NCBI GenBank assembly: GCA_025267735.1
Contig: CM046301.1
Span: 13,452,190 to 13,516,189 of the forward strand
Direction: 5' to 3'
DNA length: 64,000 nt
Source: Mactra quadrangularis
Lineage: Eukaryota; Mollusca; Bivalvia; Venerida; Mactridae
Shown: positions 1-10,147 of the stretch, one piece after another
Layout of the letters: the number at the start of each line of letters is the position of its first letter
Numbering within the stretch: the stretch's first letter is position 1
Notes under the pieces: generated by a model
What the model was told of the DNA's origin: nothing
Database searches by the model: none
The model's input: the letters and a program-made list of their open reading frames with translations, nothing else
Position numbers and translations under genes: made by a program

Positions 1-2032
1 CATTTTTACTGATATTTTGAAATGTATTAAATGACGCACAGTCGTACGTTCGAGTACAGTTCCTGAACATTGATTTGTTTACGAAAATGTACGTTGTTTG
101 AAGAATGTTTTTTTTCCTTTGCGGAAGTTGTTACCTGATTCGAATAATTCGAATGGCAAAATACTCACGTAAGGTTATAGTATTTAATTTTGCATAGCTC
201 TGCATTTATTTTAGAGTATTCTAACCTTTCATCAACGGGCTGTTGATTGGTTTCCATGGAGGAATATACGCTTGTCTTCGTGGAAGTTGTCTTTGTAAAA
301 TTTATACTTAAGGTCATGTCCAGAAACAAGGAGTATAATGATGGGAGCGGTTTGATATAAAAAGTTGTTATGCTGCGCAAATCATGATACCTTAAACCTA
401 ATGCATTCGAGGTTATCGATATTCTTAATTGGTTTTTTTCTTCTCATTCATGAAACGTAACATGAAGTGATGTAGTTCAAAGAATTGATAAGCTTGGTTA
501 TGTATGTGGTATCATGTATTCTGTTTGATTATACTAACTGTAAAATTAATTGCTTCCTGTTTTAGTTAAACTACAATCAGTTTTTACAATTATTGTTTAT
601 AATCGTTGTTTGTCGTTCATAGAGAATGTTTGTTATGAGCTATTCAAACTATTGGCCGACATTTTAAAGCAGTTCGTTCACAGATTTTAGCTTAAACTGT
701 TTTGACGCAAACAAGAAATATATTTTAAAAGATATTCGGCGCTATTCAGGGTTCATTTTGTTTGAAGTGTAAATAGTCCTATTCGCTGTTCAGTTATACC
801 ACCAGGAGCTTACCACGATGAAAGTATAATCAATAAGCATAGTGAGTCAATTATAATACAGAGTAAATAGTCAGTAGCTACTGACCGTGCTACGCACCTG
901 TTAATCACAAATAACCTATGGTACCATATCTTTTATCCATATCTCTACACCGGAATAGAATTTCATTGGACAAGCAGGAGCAATTTGTATTGGTTAAATA
1001 TAGGTCTTAGGTTGGCTTAGACAGCTGCGCCGAAAATTTGTAGCGGTGCAATGGTGTTTTTATAATGACAATTTTAGTGCTAATTGACACACAACCGTAA
1101 AATATGGTGTTTTTATGTATAACTAAATGATTTAACTTGATCTGCATTGGCCTTCTGTGAGCGGTGCTCGTTTTGGCTAGAGATTGAAACTTTGTCAAAC
1201 CTAAACTTAAATAGCAAAATGGGTTGATATGTTTTTTGTCTCTAATGCATGTTATATTTTAAATGACTACGATTTTGGGACTATTTTCTTGTCTACTGTA
1301 AATAAATATATTGTCATATAGTGGCATTAAACGTCTAGAAATATCGCTGCTTAACAAAAAGTCTATGGATTTATCAAACAACCGCCCTGTAAAGATCTTA
1401 TGTATGATAACTTGATGAGTGTATTTAAGTCTCCTTTATCATCAATGTAACCATGTTCTAAAATGATAAATTGCTTCCTAAGCTTGTTATTCTAATGTAT
1501 TTTGTATGTTAACTTGGAATCAAAACACGGTATTTACGGTTGAACGTGACTTTATCGCTGCTATCATAATTTTAAATATATTTTCATACAAAATATTGTT
1601 GTTTGCAGGGTGTTTTTTTATTCTTGGAAAGAAGTCTCTTTAAAGAATAGAAATGTTCTGCTTATTCGCTCATTTTAATGGATCAGTGAAATGTCGGAAG
1701 ATAAAATAGTTATCATGTTGTTATGTTCACAGAAATGTTCGTAAATTTATATTTGCGTTCCTTTTTTCTTTAATCAATGGCTTGCTGCAAAACTTGTATA
1801 AGTTCTTTATCGATGACCTAAAGACTTGGAAGTGGAGAAAATATGGTATCCGTATAATGGACCTTTCCATGAGCTTACCTATTAGCATACATGTATTTAA
1901 CAAAGGTTTACAGTTATATTTTGCCCACAAACAAAGTGTTACCAAAAGAGCACATGGTTATATTTGTGGGTAAATGTATTGTTATTCAAATAAAAAGGTC
2001 GCACCCGGAAAGGTCCATTGTTATATTATGTC
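1..2032. other. non-coding AT-rich stretch, no gene seen
   Basis: Reading both strands gives only short frames (72 codons or fewer) without recognisable domains, signal peptides or codon bias. No SINE head, tandem repeat or long inverted repeat stands out. It could hold introns or regulatory DNA of a gene outside the window, but nothing in the sequence shows this. Confidence 0.5.
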
Positions 2033-2209
2033 ATTCAATTGTCAGTGACGCATAGGTTAACCTCTTTGATTTAAACGATCACTTCAGTGCTTTTGTACTC
2101 TGAATCGATACAATTAAATAACCGTATTTAAGAACTGGGGTTATCATACATATATGGAGCATTTAAATTAGCAGGGTTAATGCACGCGCCACCGACAGTT
2201 AAGTTGAAT
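2033..2209. mobile_element. MITE-A copy 1 (palindromic inverted-repeat element)
   Basis: The left end (attcaattgtcagtgacgc, then ggttaacctctttgattt) is the imperfect reverse complement of the right end (aaattagcagggttaatgc, then gcgccaccgacagttaagtt, gaat). Length is about 177 bp with no coding capacity. Diverged copies with the same ends recur at about 9.6, 10.15-10.6, 11.3 and 14.65 kb. This is the pattern of a non-autonomous DNA transposon family. No target-site duplication is clear, so the transposase superfamily is unassigned. Confidence 0.7.
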
Positions 2210-3011
2210 ATGACTATACATTATATCAAGTCAGTACCACAAATCGTTAATTGAATATAATCGTCACATATAGTTATGCTAATTGAGATATCAATTCGAC
2301 TGATATATTGTTTTCCAAAGAAAAACTAAGTTAAGAAGGTCTGCGAATTAAGTCCGTAGATTATATGTAAATGTACCAGCACATTATCACGTATTGCCTT
2401 TTGTTTTACCATAAGTATTTAGCTGTCCTTCTTGAAGACCTCTCATTGAACGTCACATTGGGACTTGATATTTATTCTGTCAATTTGTGACCATGTTTAC
2501 TGAAATGAGTGCTTAACAGCTTGTAATCTCCCAGATGGCGTTCATTTATTGGTTAATATTCTTTTGGAACATCCGTTAGAAAACAACACAATTGACCTGA
2601 TTCGGTTAGCCAATTTATAGGGTTTTACAATCCGCACACAGGCGGTACAAATGAAGTCTTTTACGCATTTTTGCTGAACAGCGCGAAACAAAATTAGATT
2701 AAATCCTATAGTTCTTCTGGTTTTTTGTGCCTATAGCAAATGTTTTGATAAATCATGTAAATATTATTTGTGACAATATTTATGTAATTCGAACAAAGTA
2801 ACTACTTGACGTCTACAATTCACTTCTTAATTCGAAAAAAGCGCTGAACAAAACATATGCAATAGTCTGAGATAAACGCACGTTTTTCTGAATTTCGTTT
2901 TTAGAAATAATATAGCGGGAAATCATAGAAATGTAATATTACCGAACAATCATAAAGGTATAATAGTAAACGCATTGATTGATTAATATGCAGTATAGAT
3001 CGATATGATTA
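2210..3011. other. non-coding, no gene or clear repeat seen
   Basis: AT-rich sequence without a credible reading frame, SINE head or long inverted repeat. A short phrase near 2500 (actgaaatgagtgcttaac) resembles the interior of MITE-A copy 4 but is too short to call. Confidence 0.45.
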
Positions 3012-3105
3012 GTAATAGTTTACATATGTAATTGATCGTGTTTACATGAGTAATTGATTAAGATTACAACAGTAATTAGTTCAGTATGCAAAGGTAATTG
3101 ATTAC
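3012..3105 (+). repeat. degenerate 21-22-bp tandem repeat with TAATTGATT-like sites
   Basis: Four occurrences of gtaattgatt or a close variant begin at about 3029, 3050, 3071 and 3093, so the spacing is 21, 21 and 22 bp. The left flank of each unit also resembles its neighbours (tttacat, attacaa). This is a small degenerate minisatellite. The repeated TAATTG core is also the type of site bound by homeodomain proteins and is phased at two helical turns, but regulatory use is speculation. Confidence 0.5.
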
Positions 3106-3247
3106 ACACATTTTGATGTAATTTCCTGGGAAATGTTCCTATATTGACTAAACATATGTTGTTTATTTCATTCATTAAACATAAGTCAACATAAGTAGAA
3201 ACCGTTTATGTTCATTGTAACATGTTTATGAATAGACTTTATCAGGG

Positions 3248-3528
3248 ACCCGGGTCGGTAGCGCAGTTGGTAGAGCACTGGGATTTAGAATCTAGTGTCC
3301 CAAAATGTGGGTAGGAGTTGTTCACCTGGGGAAGTTATAACCTTCCATGAAAGTTTGACAATAATGTCAATTTTCCTCCATTAAAAAGGTATGTGGAGAA
3401 CTTTCCGGCCTTGTGGAAGTGTAGGTGAATACTCGTTATATGTAAGTGTCCAGGAAAGCTGGGTTATGTGCACTGGATGCCATATTATAACATAAATTGT
3501 GTTAACACCATTCAACCCAGTGTAAAAA
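3248..3528 (+). mobile_element. SINE, Leu-like tRNA head (SINE-L copy 1)
   Basis: The element starts with a tRNA-like head (cccgggtcggtagcgcagtt, then ggtagagc). Its anticodon-loop equivalent is tttagaa, with anticodon TAG, a leucine anticodon. The B box is eroded in this copy (aggagttgttcacc). The body follows as in the other SINE-L copies: a gttataaccttcca segment, ttttcctccatt, tttccggccttgtggaag, gtaggtgaatact and gtccaggaaagctgggtta. It ends in a tail with aaattgtgttaacac and caacccagt. It encodes no protein and would have depended on a LINE reverse transcriptase. It is clearly diverged from the 13.8-kb copy. Confidence 0.85.
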
Positions 3529-3587
3529 TATGACAATCAATGTTATGGATTTACATGCTGTATAAACAACAATCGTTCCAATGAAGA

Positions 3588-3872
3588 CTATATGTAATGA
3601 AAGCACTGAAGGCGCTGAATTTGTTCGGGTTTGAAAAGTGGAATTAGATTTCCGGCTTCAACAAAACATTCGTTCACAAAGAACAGTTCAGTGATATTAG
3701 TTTGATAGGTAGACCAGCACTGTTCCGGTTCAAACACTTTATACAACAGGTAAACCGGACAGGCGAACACGCTTGCTCGCCCGAAGCCATAATGGCATAT
3801 GGGCGAGGGTAAACAATCAGGCGAACACACTACTGATTTTTTCACACAATCACCACAAGTCAAAGGGGTCAT
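3588..3872 (-). other. 94-codon open frame of unknown nature
   Basis: This open frame (start codon near 3872, stop near 3588) is GC-richer than its surroundings and cysteine-rich, with pairs such as TCGDC and CSPDC near the amino end. I recognise no family. It lacks an evident signal peptide and follows a SINE by about 60 bp. It may be a decayed exon, a transposon fragment or chance. I would not annotate it as a gene without transcript or homology support. Confidence 0.15.
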
Positions 3873-4021
3873 TCTTAAAACAATTTAATAACTGTCGCTT
3901 AGAAGTTATCATTCATGCACATTTATTCTACAGCATTTGTATGTAAAATAAATGAAGGCCACTATTCAGACATCATTCAAAGGCATTTACTACGATCTTT
4001 AAACTTTTCCTATAGAACCAT

Positions 4022-4140
4022 TCTGTTACATTAGATGATGTAACATCTCTACTGACGATTGGCACAAACGGCGGGTCGTGACTGAATCTTTGATACCACT
4101 CCATTACATAAGATGACGTAATCATCCCTACTGAGACGCA
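4022..4140 (+). repeat. two related dyad-symmetric segments 78 bp apart
   Basis: A segment beginning ccattctgttacatt at about 4018 and containing gttacattagatgatgtaac is repeated about 78 bp downstream as ccattacataagatgacgta. Each ends in a form of catc(t/c)ctactga and each contains an inverted arm (gttacat/atgtaac or attac/gtaat). The second contains tgacgta, a CRE-like core. It may be a short local duplication; function is unknown. Confidence 0.4.
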
Positions 4141-4313
4141 CAACATAGCAGCGAATATACTTTCGCTTGAGATATAGTTCGGATTACTAGTGTATTAATG
4201 CGCCCGTCATAGCAGACGATCTTTTTGAATTGCTCTATTCATATATACTGAGGGACTACTTCTAGATTTGGTAAATTTTCAAAGTGGGAAAGGGTCTGAA
4301 ATACGGTAAATAT

Positions 4314-4343
4314 ATTTGTTCAGGACTGAAGTCCCGAACAAAT
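4314..4343. repeat. 30-bp imperfect palindrome
   Basis: The left arm atttgttcaggactg and the right arm aagtcccgaacaaat match as reverse complements at 13 of 15 positions. It could be a hairpin, a footprint of a tiny inverted-repeat element or a dimer binding site. There is no other copy that I noticed in the window. Confidence 0.5.
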
Positions 4344-5556
4344 AAAAACTATAGAATTAATTTGAACCACGAGATTTTGAACAATTATGTACATGTATAT
4401 AAAACGTTGTTAGTACCCTAAGCTTAATGAAGGTGGAATAATCCAACGTTTTAAGTTCCGGATAACATCTTTTAATACAAAGCTTTTTTCTAGATTAAGA
4501 TTTTTTCTGTAGAACCGGATCAAATGATGGGGCCCTAGTCCCTTTGCCCGGTCCAAACAAATAAGAAAATATGACACTAACGGTACATGTGACCAATCCT
4601 GGGGCCAGTGGTCCCAGGTTTATGGGCCATCCCAGTTCCTGCAGCAATAGTGTACTCTAAGAGTAGATATGTTCTGTATTTTGAAACTGTCATTCCATGG
4701 ATACATTAGCATAGACTTGATTCCGAGTATAAGCTAACTCTTGATGAATATAAATACCACCACAAATGGAGTTCTGTAAAACAAGCAGACCGAACCGTTT
4801 GGCAATAGAAAATTACTATAATGACTCAAATTGACCGAAATATTAAGTCTCCTGAAACAGATTAAGATGAGTGTAAGATTCAATAATTGATACAGTCTCT
4901 AGATTAAAGATGTAGGTCACTTATAAAATTATTTTTACTGTGTATTCTTATATGATTTGATACACGCATGATCTACAAAATTAGTTGTAGCTGAATGATA
5001 TTAAGACAAAATTAGCATAGATATTTCTAAATATCATGATTCCTTTCAATCAGAAGTCAATTCAACCGCAGACTAATCTTGCCCGTATATAATGTACCCA
5101 AAACATACAGAAATCTTCAGCAAAACCATGATCACATTAGTTTCACCTTATTTTATTGTGCCGATACAAATTCCTTGTTTTAGCGACCACCATTTTGTAT
5201 TCTCCAATGTGTTCGCAAGACAGATTTTACTGTATCATAGAACAGTAAAAACTATTGCCCTATTACAATAAAATTCCGTTTTTAAGACCATCAAAATCAA
5301 TGGTTTTAGTAGCAGAATGGGCGTAATATAGGGACTAGTTTCTCATTAAATGTATCATTATTATCATTAAATTATCATAATACATGTATACCATATATTT
5401 TTCTATTGAAAAAGCGCTTCACAACCTTATGCATAATTTATGAATACATTAATTACATGAAATTAAGCAGTTGAGACTTAAGAACGTCATAATTTCAACA
5501 AAATAGTCTTTATAGCGGAACTTTTCGGTAGTGGCATTTAAAACCTCAAAAGCATT
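4344..5556. other. non-coding stretch, no gene seen
   Basis: There is no credible coding frame on either strand. A GC-richer patch at about 4545-4640 contains a short palindrome (cctggggccagtggtcccag at about 4599). Around 5340-5390 the sequence becomes a low-complexity run of attatcatta-like words. Nothing else can be assigned. Confidence 0.45.
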
Positions 5557-5633
5557 ACACGGGCTTAGCACAAAACGATCGTTACCAACTCTTTTTTAAC
5601 TTGAAGTACGACCGTTTCGCACTATGCCCGCGA
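5557..5633. mobile_element. 77-bp inverted-repeat micro-element, copy 1
   Basis: The left arm (acgggcttagcacaaaacga, then tcgtta) pairs with the right arm (gtacgaccgtttcgcacta, then tgcccgcg). A second copy of the same length lies at 57259-57335 with better preserved arms. The short size, near-complete palindrome and two dispersed copies fit a MITE or foldback element. No target-site duplication is clear. Confidence 0.65.
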
Positions 5634-6244
5634 TAAGCTAGGTTTCTAGTGGAGATGTTGGCCTCGATTCCAGGTTTATATTACATATGTACTTACCACA
5701 TGTAAGGTTATATAATAATCATACCCTGTTCTATTATGTCATGGAATTCGACCTGTATGATAATTTAATAGGTAAAACCATGAAATAGATACATGTATAT
5801 AGACTCATAAAACAATAATATAATGTACTCTTTTATTTCTGAACAAAATGTTTCATACAATCACGTATGTTTACTGTAAGCTTGATTTTTTTTGCTGTTC
5901 ATAATTATTTGGAGCGTCTAGTCAGGGTGTGAGAATAGGTTCATACATTAGAGTCGATTTGATTGTGCTAGATGCACCATTTCTTCGCTTTAATAACAAG
6001 TGTATTTTCAAAGAACATAAAAGAACATTAAAGACCTCTCAGATATGTCGATTTCTGTTGGCAGTCTTATTTTTTTTCATTGAATAAATTTAGCAGAAAG
6101 GGAGGCAACAATGCCAAATAATATTAATTAGATTTAACTCCCTTGCATAGTAAAACTTAATTACTCATTTTCATTAAAACATGTATGCATCGAGGACATA
6201 AATTTATATAAGTGCAATGTATGAATTTATAAAAGAAACACAAA
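5634..6244. other. non-coding, no gene seen
   Basis: AT-rich sequence with short runs of T and no credible frame or recognised repeat. Confidence 0.4.
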
Positions 6245-6380
6245 GCCAGTTTCCTAGCATGTCGCTAGCTAGCGGTTCGTCCCTGGTACCCTCGATTTGA
6301 TATCGCCTACTTATTCCTTATGGTGTAAAAAAGGTACCATGGGACATAGCGCTAGGTAACGATACCCTTAGGAAACTGGC
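6245..6380. mobile_element. 136-bp inverted-repeat MITE-like element
   Basis: The left end gccagtttcctagc and the right end, read in reverse complement (gccagtttcctaag), match. The match resumes inward as ctagcg, then tgtccc or cgtccctggtacc. The arms are about 45 bp and enclose a short AT-rich centre. There is no coding capacity. Target-site duplication and superfamily are not visible. Confidence 0.6.
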
Positions 6381-6858
6381 CCATGAGCAGACAAGCAAAT
6401 ATCCGTTCACACGCACAAGGAAATGTGTAGAACAAAACCTCGAATCCGTATTCAAATGATAAAGGAAATTTAACAACACTATGGGAAATCAAAATCAGAA
6501 AAATAAAACCTCGGAACTCTTTGTTTCTACGGTACCTTATCTATACATTATCATTATATTGCATCATGTAATCCTTTCTATTGAAACCATATTTTGTTTT
6601 ATAGAATATAAATACCTAACAATGTGTTTAAAATTCTGGAAATTCTCTTTTATTGCACATTTCGTAATTTATTAATTAATAATTATACACATGTATATAC
6701 AGCGGTTCATTCTGTGCAGAAAGTACAAACATTTAATTTGTGGATTATAAATAATTTGACTAATGTGATGTTAAGTGGTCCTTGTCCACTAAAACATTTC
6801 TCGTTGTTTCATGTTGATGGTTTTTTTGTTTGCTTTTTGTGGGTTTTTTTGTTGAGGA

Positions 6859-7054
6859 TTTTTTTAACGTCGTATTTAACACATACTTAGGTCATATATA
6901 GGTTTCCTCGACACCTTTCTATCACCAGTACTAACTTACTCTACCATTAGGCCGACAACTTATGTATACGGTATGACCTACCGCGACCGGGTTTCGAACC
7001 CGCGATCTCCGGATTAGAAGTCAGACATGCTAACCACTACGCCACGTCCGCGGC
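6859..7054 (-). mobile_element. SINE, Arg-like tRNA head (SINE-R copy 1)
   Basis: Read on the minus strand, the element starts gccgcggacgtggcgtagtg and has a B box gcgggttcgaaaccc. The anticodon-loop equivalent follows gtctga and reads cttctaa, which implies an Arg TCT anticodon. Downstream are gtaggtcatacc, gttgtcggcc, tagagtaagttagtactggt and a tail ending in tacgacgtt plus an A-run. It matches the copy at 44711-44933 along its length. The acceptor-stem arms gccgcgg and cgcgg(t) are still complementary, so the head is young enough to fold. It is a SINE, not a functional tRNA gene. Confidence 0.85.
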
Positions 7055-7236
7055 TCATTCAGGATTTGTGACTCTGTAGCATATTTCTTATTATTCTAAA
7101 GTAAATATTGTAAGTTATTTGTATCATGTTATTGCATTGGGCCCCCGTTGAAGATTATATTAAATTATCCTTCCTTCCAAGTATGATCATTGTATGCGTA
7201 ATAGCTGTGAAATTATTGCACGGACAATAAATTTTT

Positions 7237-7303
7237 GACGGACGAATCGACATACGGACGGACCAACGGACGGACGGACGGACGGACCTACCGACGGACG
7301 GAC
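7237..7303 (+). repeat. GACG/CGGA tetranucleotide microsatellite
   Basis: An imperfect run of the tetranucleotide cgga (gacggacgaat, acggacggacc, then about five uninterrupted units and a further short run). It is conspicuously GC-rich in AT-rich surroundings. Such runs often sit at ends of old retroelements, but no retroelement body is identifiable next to it apart from the SINE about 180 bp upstream. Confidence 0.85.
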
Positions 7304-7996
7304 AAGTGCTGTACTTGAATACGTTTCTAAATATTATTAAGGGCGTAAATGATTTTAGTTCATTTATATCTTATTATAAAAGGGACGATACTATTAAAAT
7401 GAATCTAACCACACTCAAATTGTTTTATTCTTGGTATTTCAGTCACTTGAAACACAAACACAGGAAATGATTGTATAAGAGGCGTTTGAATGATAGGCGT
7501 TGACTTGATAATGTGTTCAGCGTTGTATATGAAATACATTCAAATGAATGAAACCAATGCTGAAATGAGTAATGAGTTCCTACACACTTAAGTAACTACT
7601 TGCGAAGGATGTACATTATGTGTTACAAAATGCATTAGCTAACATTATTGATGAAGGAAACAAAACTACATGAACAATAAGGCTATTGGTATTCATAATG
7701 TAGTATCACTTATTTTAAAATTTATTAACTGCGGTTTAAAGTCTCTTTCCATATACATGTTTAGTCGACTTAAGAATTTTGTATAATAATCTCTGATCAA
7801 TATTTAAAAGCACCTTCAGACAGGCGATTCCTCACAGTCACAGTATACTTTTACACTTGAATGGAGTGAAAAAAAACTGTAAGTAAATCTCTTGCTCAAG
7901 AAAATAACAAGTGGCCCTAATTGGGTTTGAGCCCAGGAGCTCTCACAATTTTATTTCCTGAAATAGCATAGCTTTTTCGTCTATATTTGTTAATAA
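7304..7996. other. non-coding, no gene seen
   Basis: No credible frame, repeat or RNA gene is seen in this AT-rich stretch before the next SINE. Confidence 0.4.
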
Positions 7997-8295
7997 ACCC
8001 GGGTCAGTAGCGCAATGGTAGCGTGTCTGGATTTCAAATCTAGGGTCCTGAAGGGGGTACGGGTTCGAATCCCATGCAGGGAGGTTATACCCTTCTATGA
8101 AAATTTGACAATAATGTCAAATTTCCTCCATTAATGAGGTATATGCAGAAGTTTCCGGCCTTGTGGAAGGGTATGTGAATACTGGTTATAAACAAGGGTT
8201 CAGGAAAGTTAGGTTACATGTAGGTGCGCTGGACGCCGTAAAATCACCTAAAAATTGTGTTGACACGGCGTTAAACCCAGTACAAATAAATAAAT
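7997..8295 (+). mobile_element. SINE, Leu-like tRNA head (SINE-L copy 2)
   Basis: The head reads acccgggtcagtagcgcaat with an intact B box (cgggttcgaatccca). Between the anticodon arm and the T arm is an extra stem (gtcctga...gggg), the long variable arm of class II tRNAs. The body has gaggttatacccttc, tttccggccttgtggaag, atgtgaatactggttataa and tcaggaaagttaggtta. The tail gctggacgccgtaaaa, then gtgttgacacggcgttaaac, ends in aataaataaat. This is full length and one of the less eroded copies. Confidence 0.9.
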
Positions 8296-8437
8296 TGGTA
8301 AATATACATATGTTCATAAAAACCTCACTCGTGTGTACAGGGTTACCATTGAAGGTCAAATAACTCTTTTTGATCGCATACAGATTGTTTAAATGAAGCG
8401 GCTAATCAAATTGAGTCAATTGAGTTAAACAGGCCAC

Positions 8438-8602
8438 TTATCTCCCACTTACCACTGATTCTAAATCATGTAGAACAGTTGTCAGTCAGTGACGGAAGTA
8501 TGTACCTAGGCACTGGCTAACAGCTAAATCCAGATATTTAGCCTTGGTTGACTGACCGCGTTTATATTACCATGCATTGTGTTGCTACGACGTTTAACCC
8601 TG
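8438..8602 (+). mobile_element. 5'-truncated SINE of the Lys-like-headed group (SINE-K)
   Basis: It lacks a tRNA head but carries the central domain seen in the full copy at 18814: cttaccactgattctaaatc, acagttgtcagtcagtgacg, then ctaacagctaaatccaga. It also has the tail tgactgaccgcg and tgtgttgctacgacgttta. 5' truncation is usual for elements copied by target-primed reverse transcription. Confidence 0.7.
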
Positions 8603-9264
8603 CCATTAAAAGAATACTGGTTATTTAAATGAACCAGCAAATCAAATTAGTTGATTGAGTTTTGAAGAACACTAACACATTAAGGTTATATCGTTCAGCA
8701 AGATCAATGTCCATGATTCACTTAATTTATTGACAAGAGGAGGTTTTGTTCATACAAGGATACTTGACCTTAATGGCTCACTTTAAATAGTAAATATTAA
8801 ATAACTTATGTAGGCAAATATAAATACTGAGTTGTGAGATGTAATAGTGTAATGTACAGTGCGTACAAAATAACATCACGTGTTTGTGTAAACATCAAAA
8901 TGAACCAATCCATTCCAGAGGTAGGCAGTATTGAAAATAAAAATTGTATAGTTCATTTTAACAAAGTTAGTGTGACGGATAAACCCCCACCCCTTGGCCA
9001 ATCATGCTTGTAATGGTAGAACGCATAACCACTACACCAACAAGACACTCACAAACATATTATAATAATATATTTTATTGTCATCCTGAGCATCCCCTGT
9101 CGTGGATTAGTTCATTGTATTGTTTATATAAACAGTGTTTTGTTTTTGTAAGAACTATACAAAGTTCTTCGTTTCTTGTTTTGTTTGATTTTTGTTGCAC
9201 ATTACGGCGTTCAGTCAACCTACTCAGTACTCATCGTTCTTTAAAAGACTAAATCTGTGGGGTG

Positions 9265-9378
9265 AGCTGTTGAATAATTACTAGCACTATCTTCCGTCAG
9301 TTACTGACAATTGCCCTACATGTACATGGACAAATGCCTACTATGATTCAGAATTAGTTGTAGAAGGGTGAACCACAA
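9265..9378 (-). mobile_element. SINE-K fragment (central domain only)
   Basis: On the minus strand, cttctacaactaattctgaa, gcaattgtcagtaactgacg and a form of gctagtaattattcaacagc match the SINE-K central domain. The head and tail are missing or eroded, so it is an old remnant. Confidence 0.55.
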
Positions 9379-9608
9379 AAGTATGCCTCGCACGAGGAAC
9401 GAACTTACGTTCGTATTAACCAATAAAACAATGGCAATTATCCTGTCTTGTATTATTTAAGGAATCGAGCTTTTGTTTTTTAAACATGTATGTTCAAGCC
9501 GTTGAGGTTTATAATTCAAGCGTACAATTTTATATTAATGAGTGTAACAATATAGCAATATAGCAAAATGACCTAAGCATGCAGATTACTACAGTCATTA
9601 TACGCTTC

Positions 9609-9722
9609 GGTAAAGTGGCAGATGCATTAACCCTACTGATTTCAATACTCACAAAGGTGCTTCTGTACTTACGATCGGTTTTAAATCAGCGGGGTTAATG
9701 TATGCGCCACTGACAGTTGAAT
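9609..9722. mobile_element. MITE-A copy 2
   Basis: The right end (ttaaatcagcggggttaatg, tatgcgccactgacagttga) is the best preserved MITE-A arm in the window. The left end (ggcagatgcattaaccctac, tgattt) is a diverged complementary arm. The short centre suggests an internal deletion compared with copy 1. Confidence 0.65.
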
Positions 9723-10147
9723 AAAATGAGTAATTTTTAAAATGTATTTTAATCTAAGCTCAATTGTCACAAGCTTTACCATCATGATGATTATATAAAA
9801 CTACCACATTTAAATCAAGACAGATGTAGTTTATAAATAATTATAAAAAATACGAACATCTCTGACGAAGATGCGATGAAAGCCGGAACATAGCATCAAA
9901 CGTTCCTGTCTGTTAACCTGTTCGCACATTATGTAGATATGTTATCATCTACTTTCTATTGCCAGATGTTAAATACAGTTTCCTACAAAAGTTTTAGGAC
10001 AATATCCTGTTTGAAAGATAACCCGATTATCATTACCCATTAGAAACAGTCATCTGTGCTGATTAAAATATCAGCATTAATAATTTTATCAAAATATGAT
10101 TCTAGTTGTTATATGAAAAATCCTAGATTGTAGTAAAAGAATTGATA

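Noticed and set aside
9022..9048. tRNA-like word on the minus strand (gttggtgtagtggttatgcg)
   Set aside because: Only an A-box-like stretch; no anticodon arm, B box or SINE body follows.
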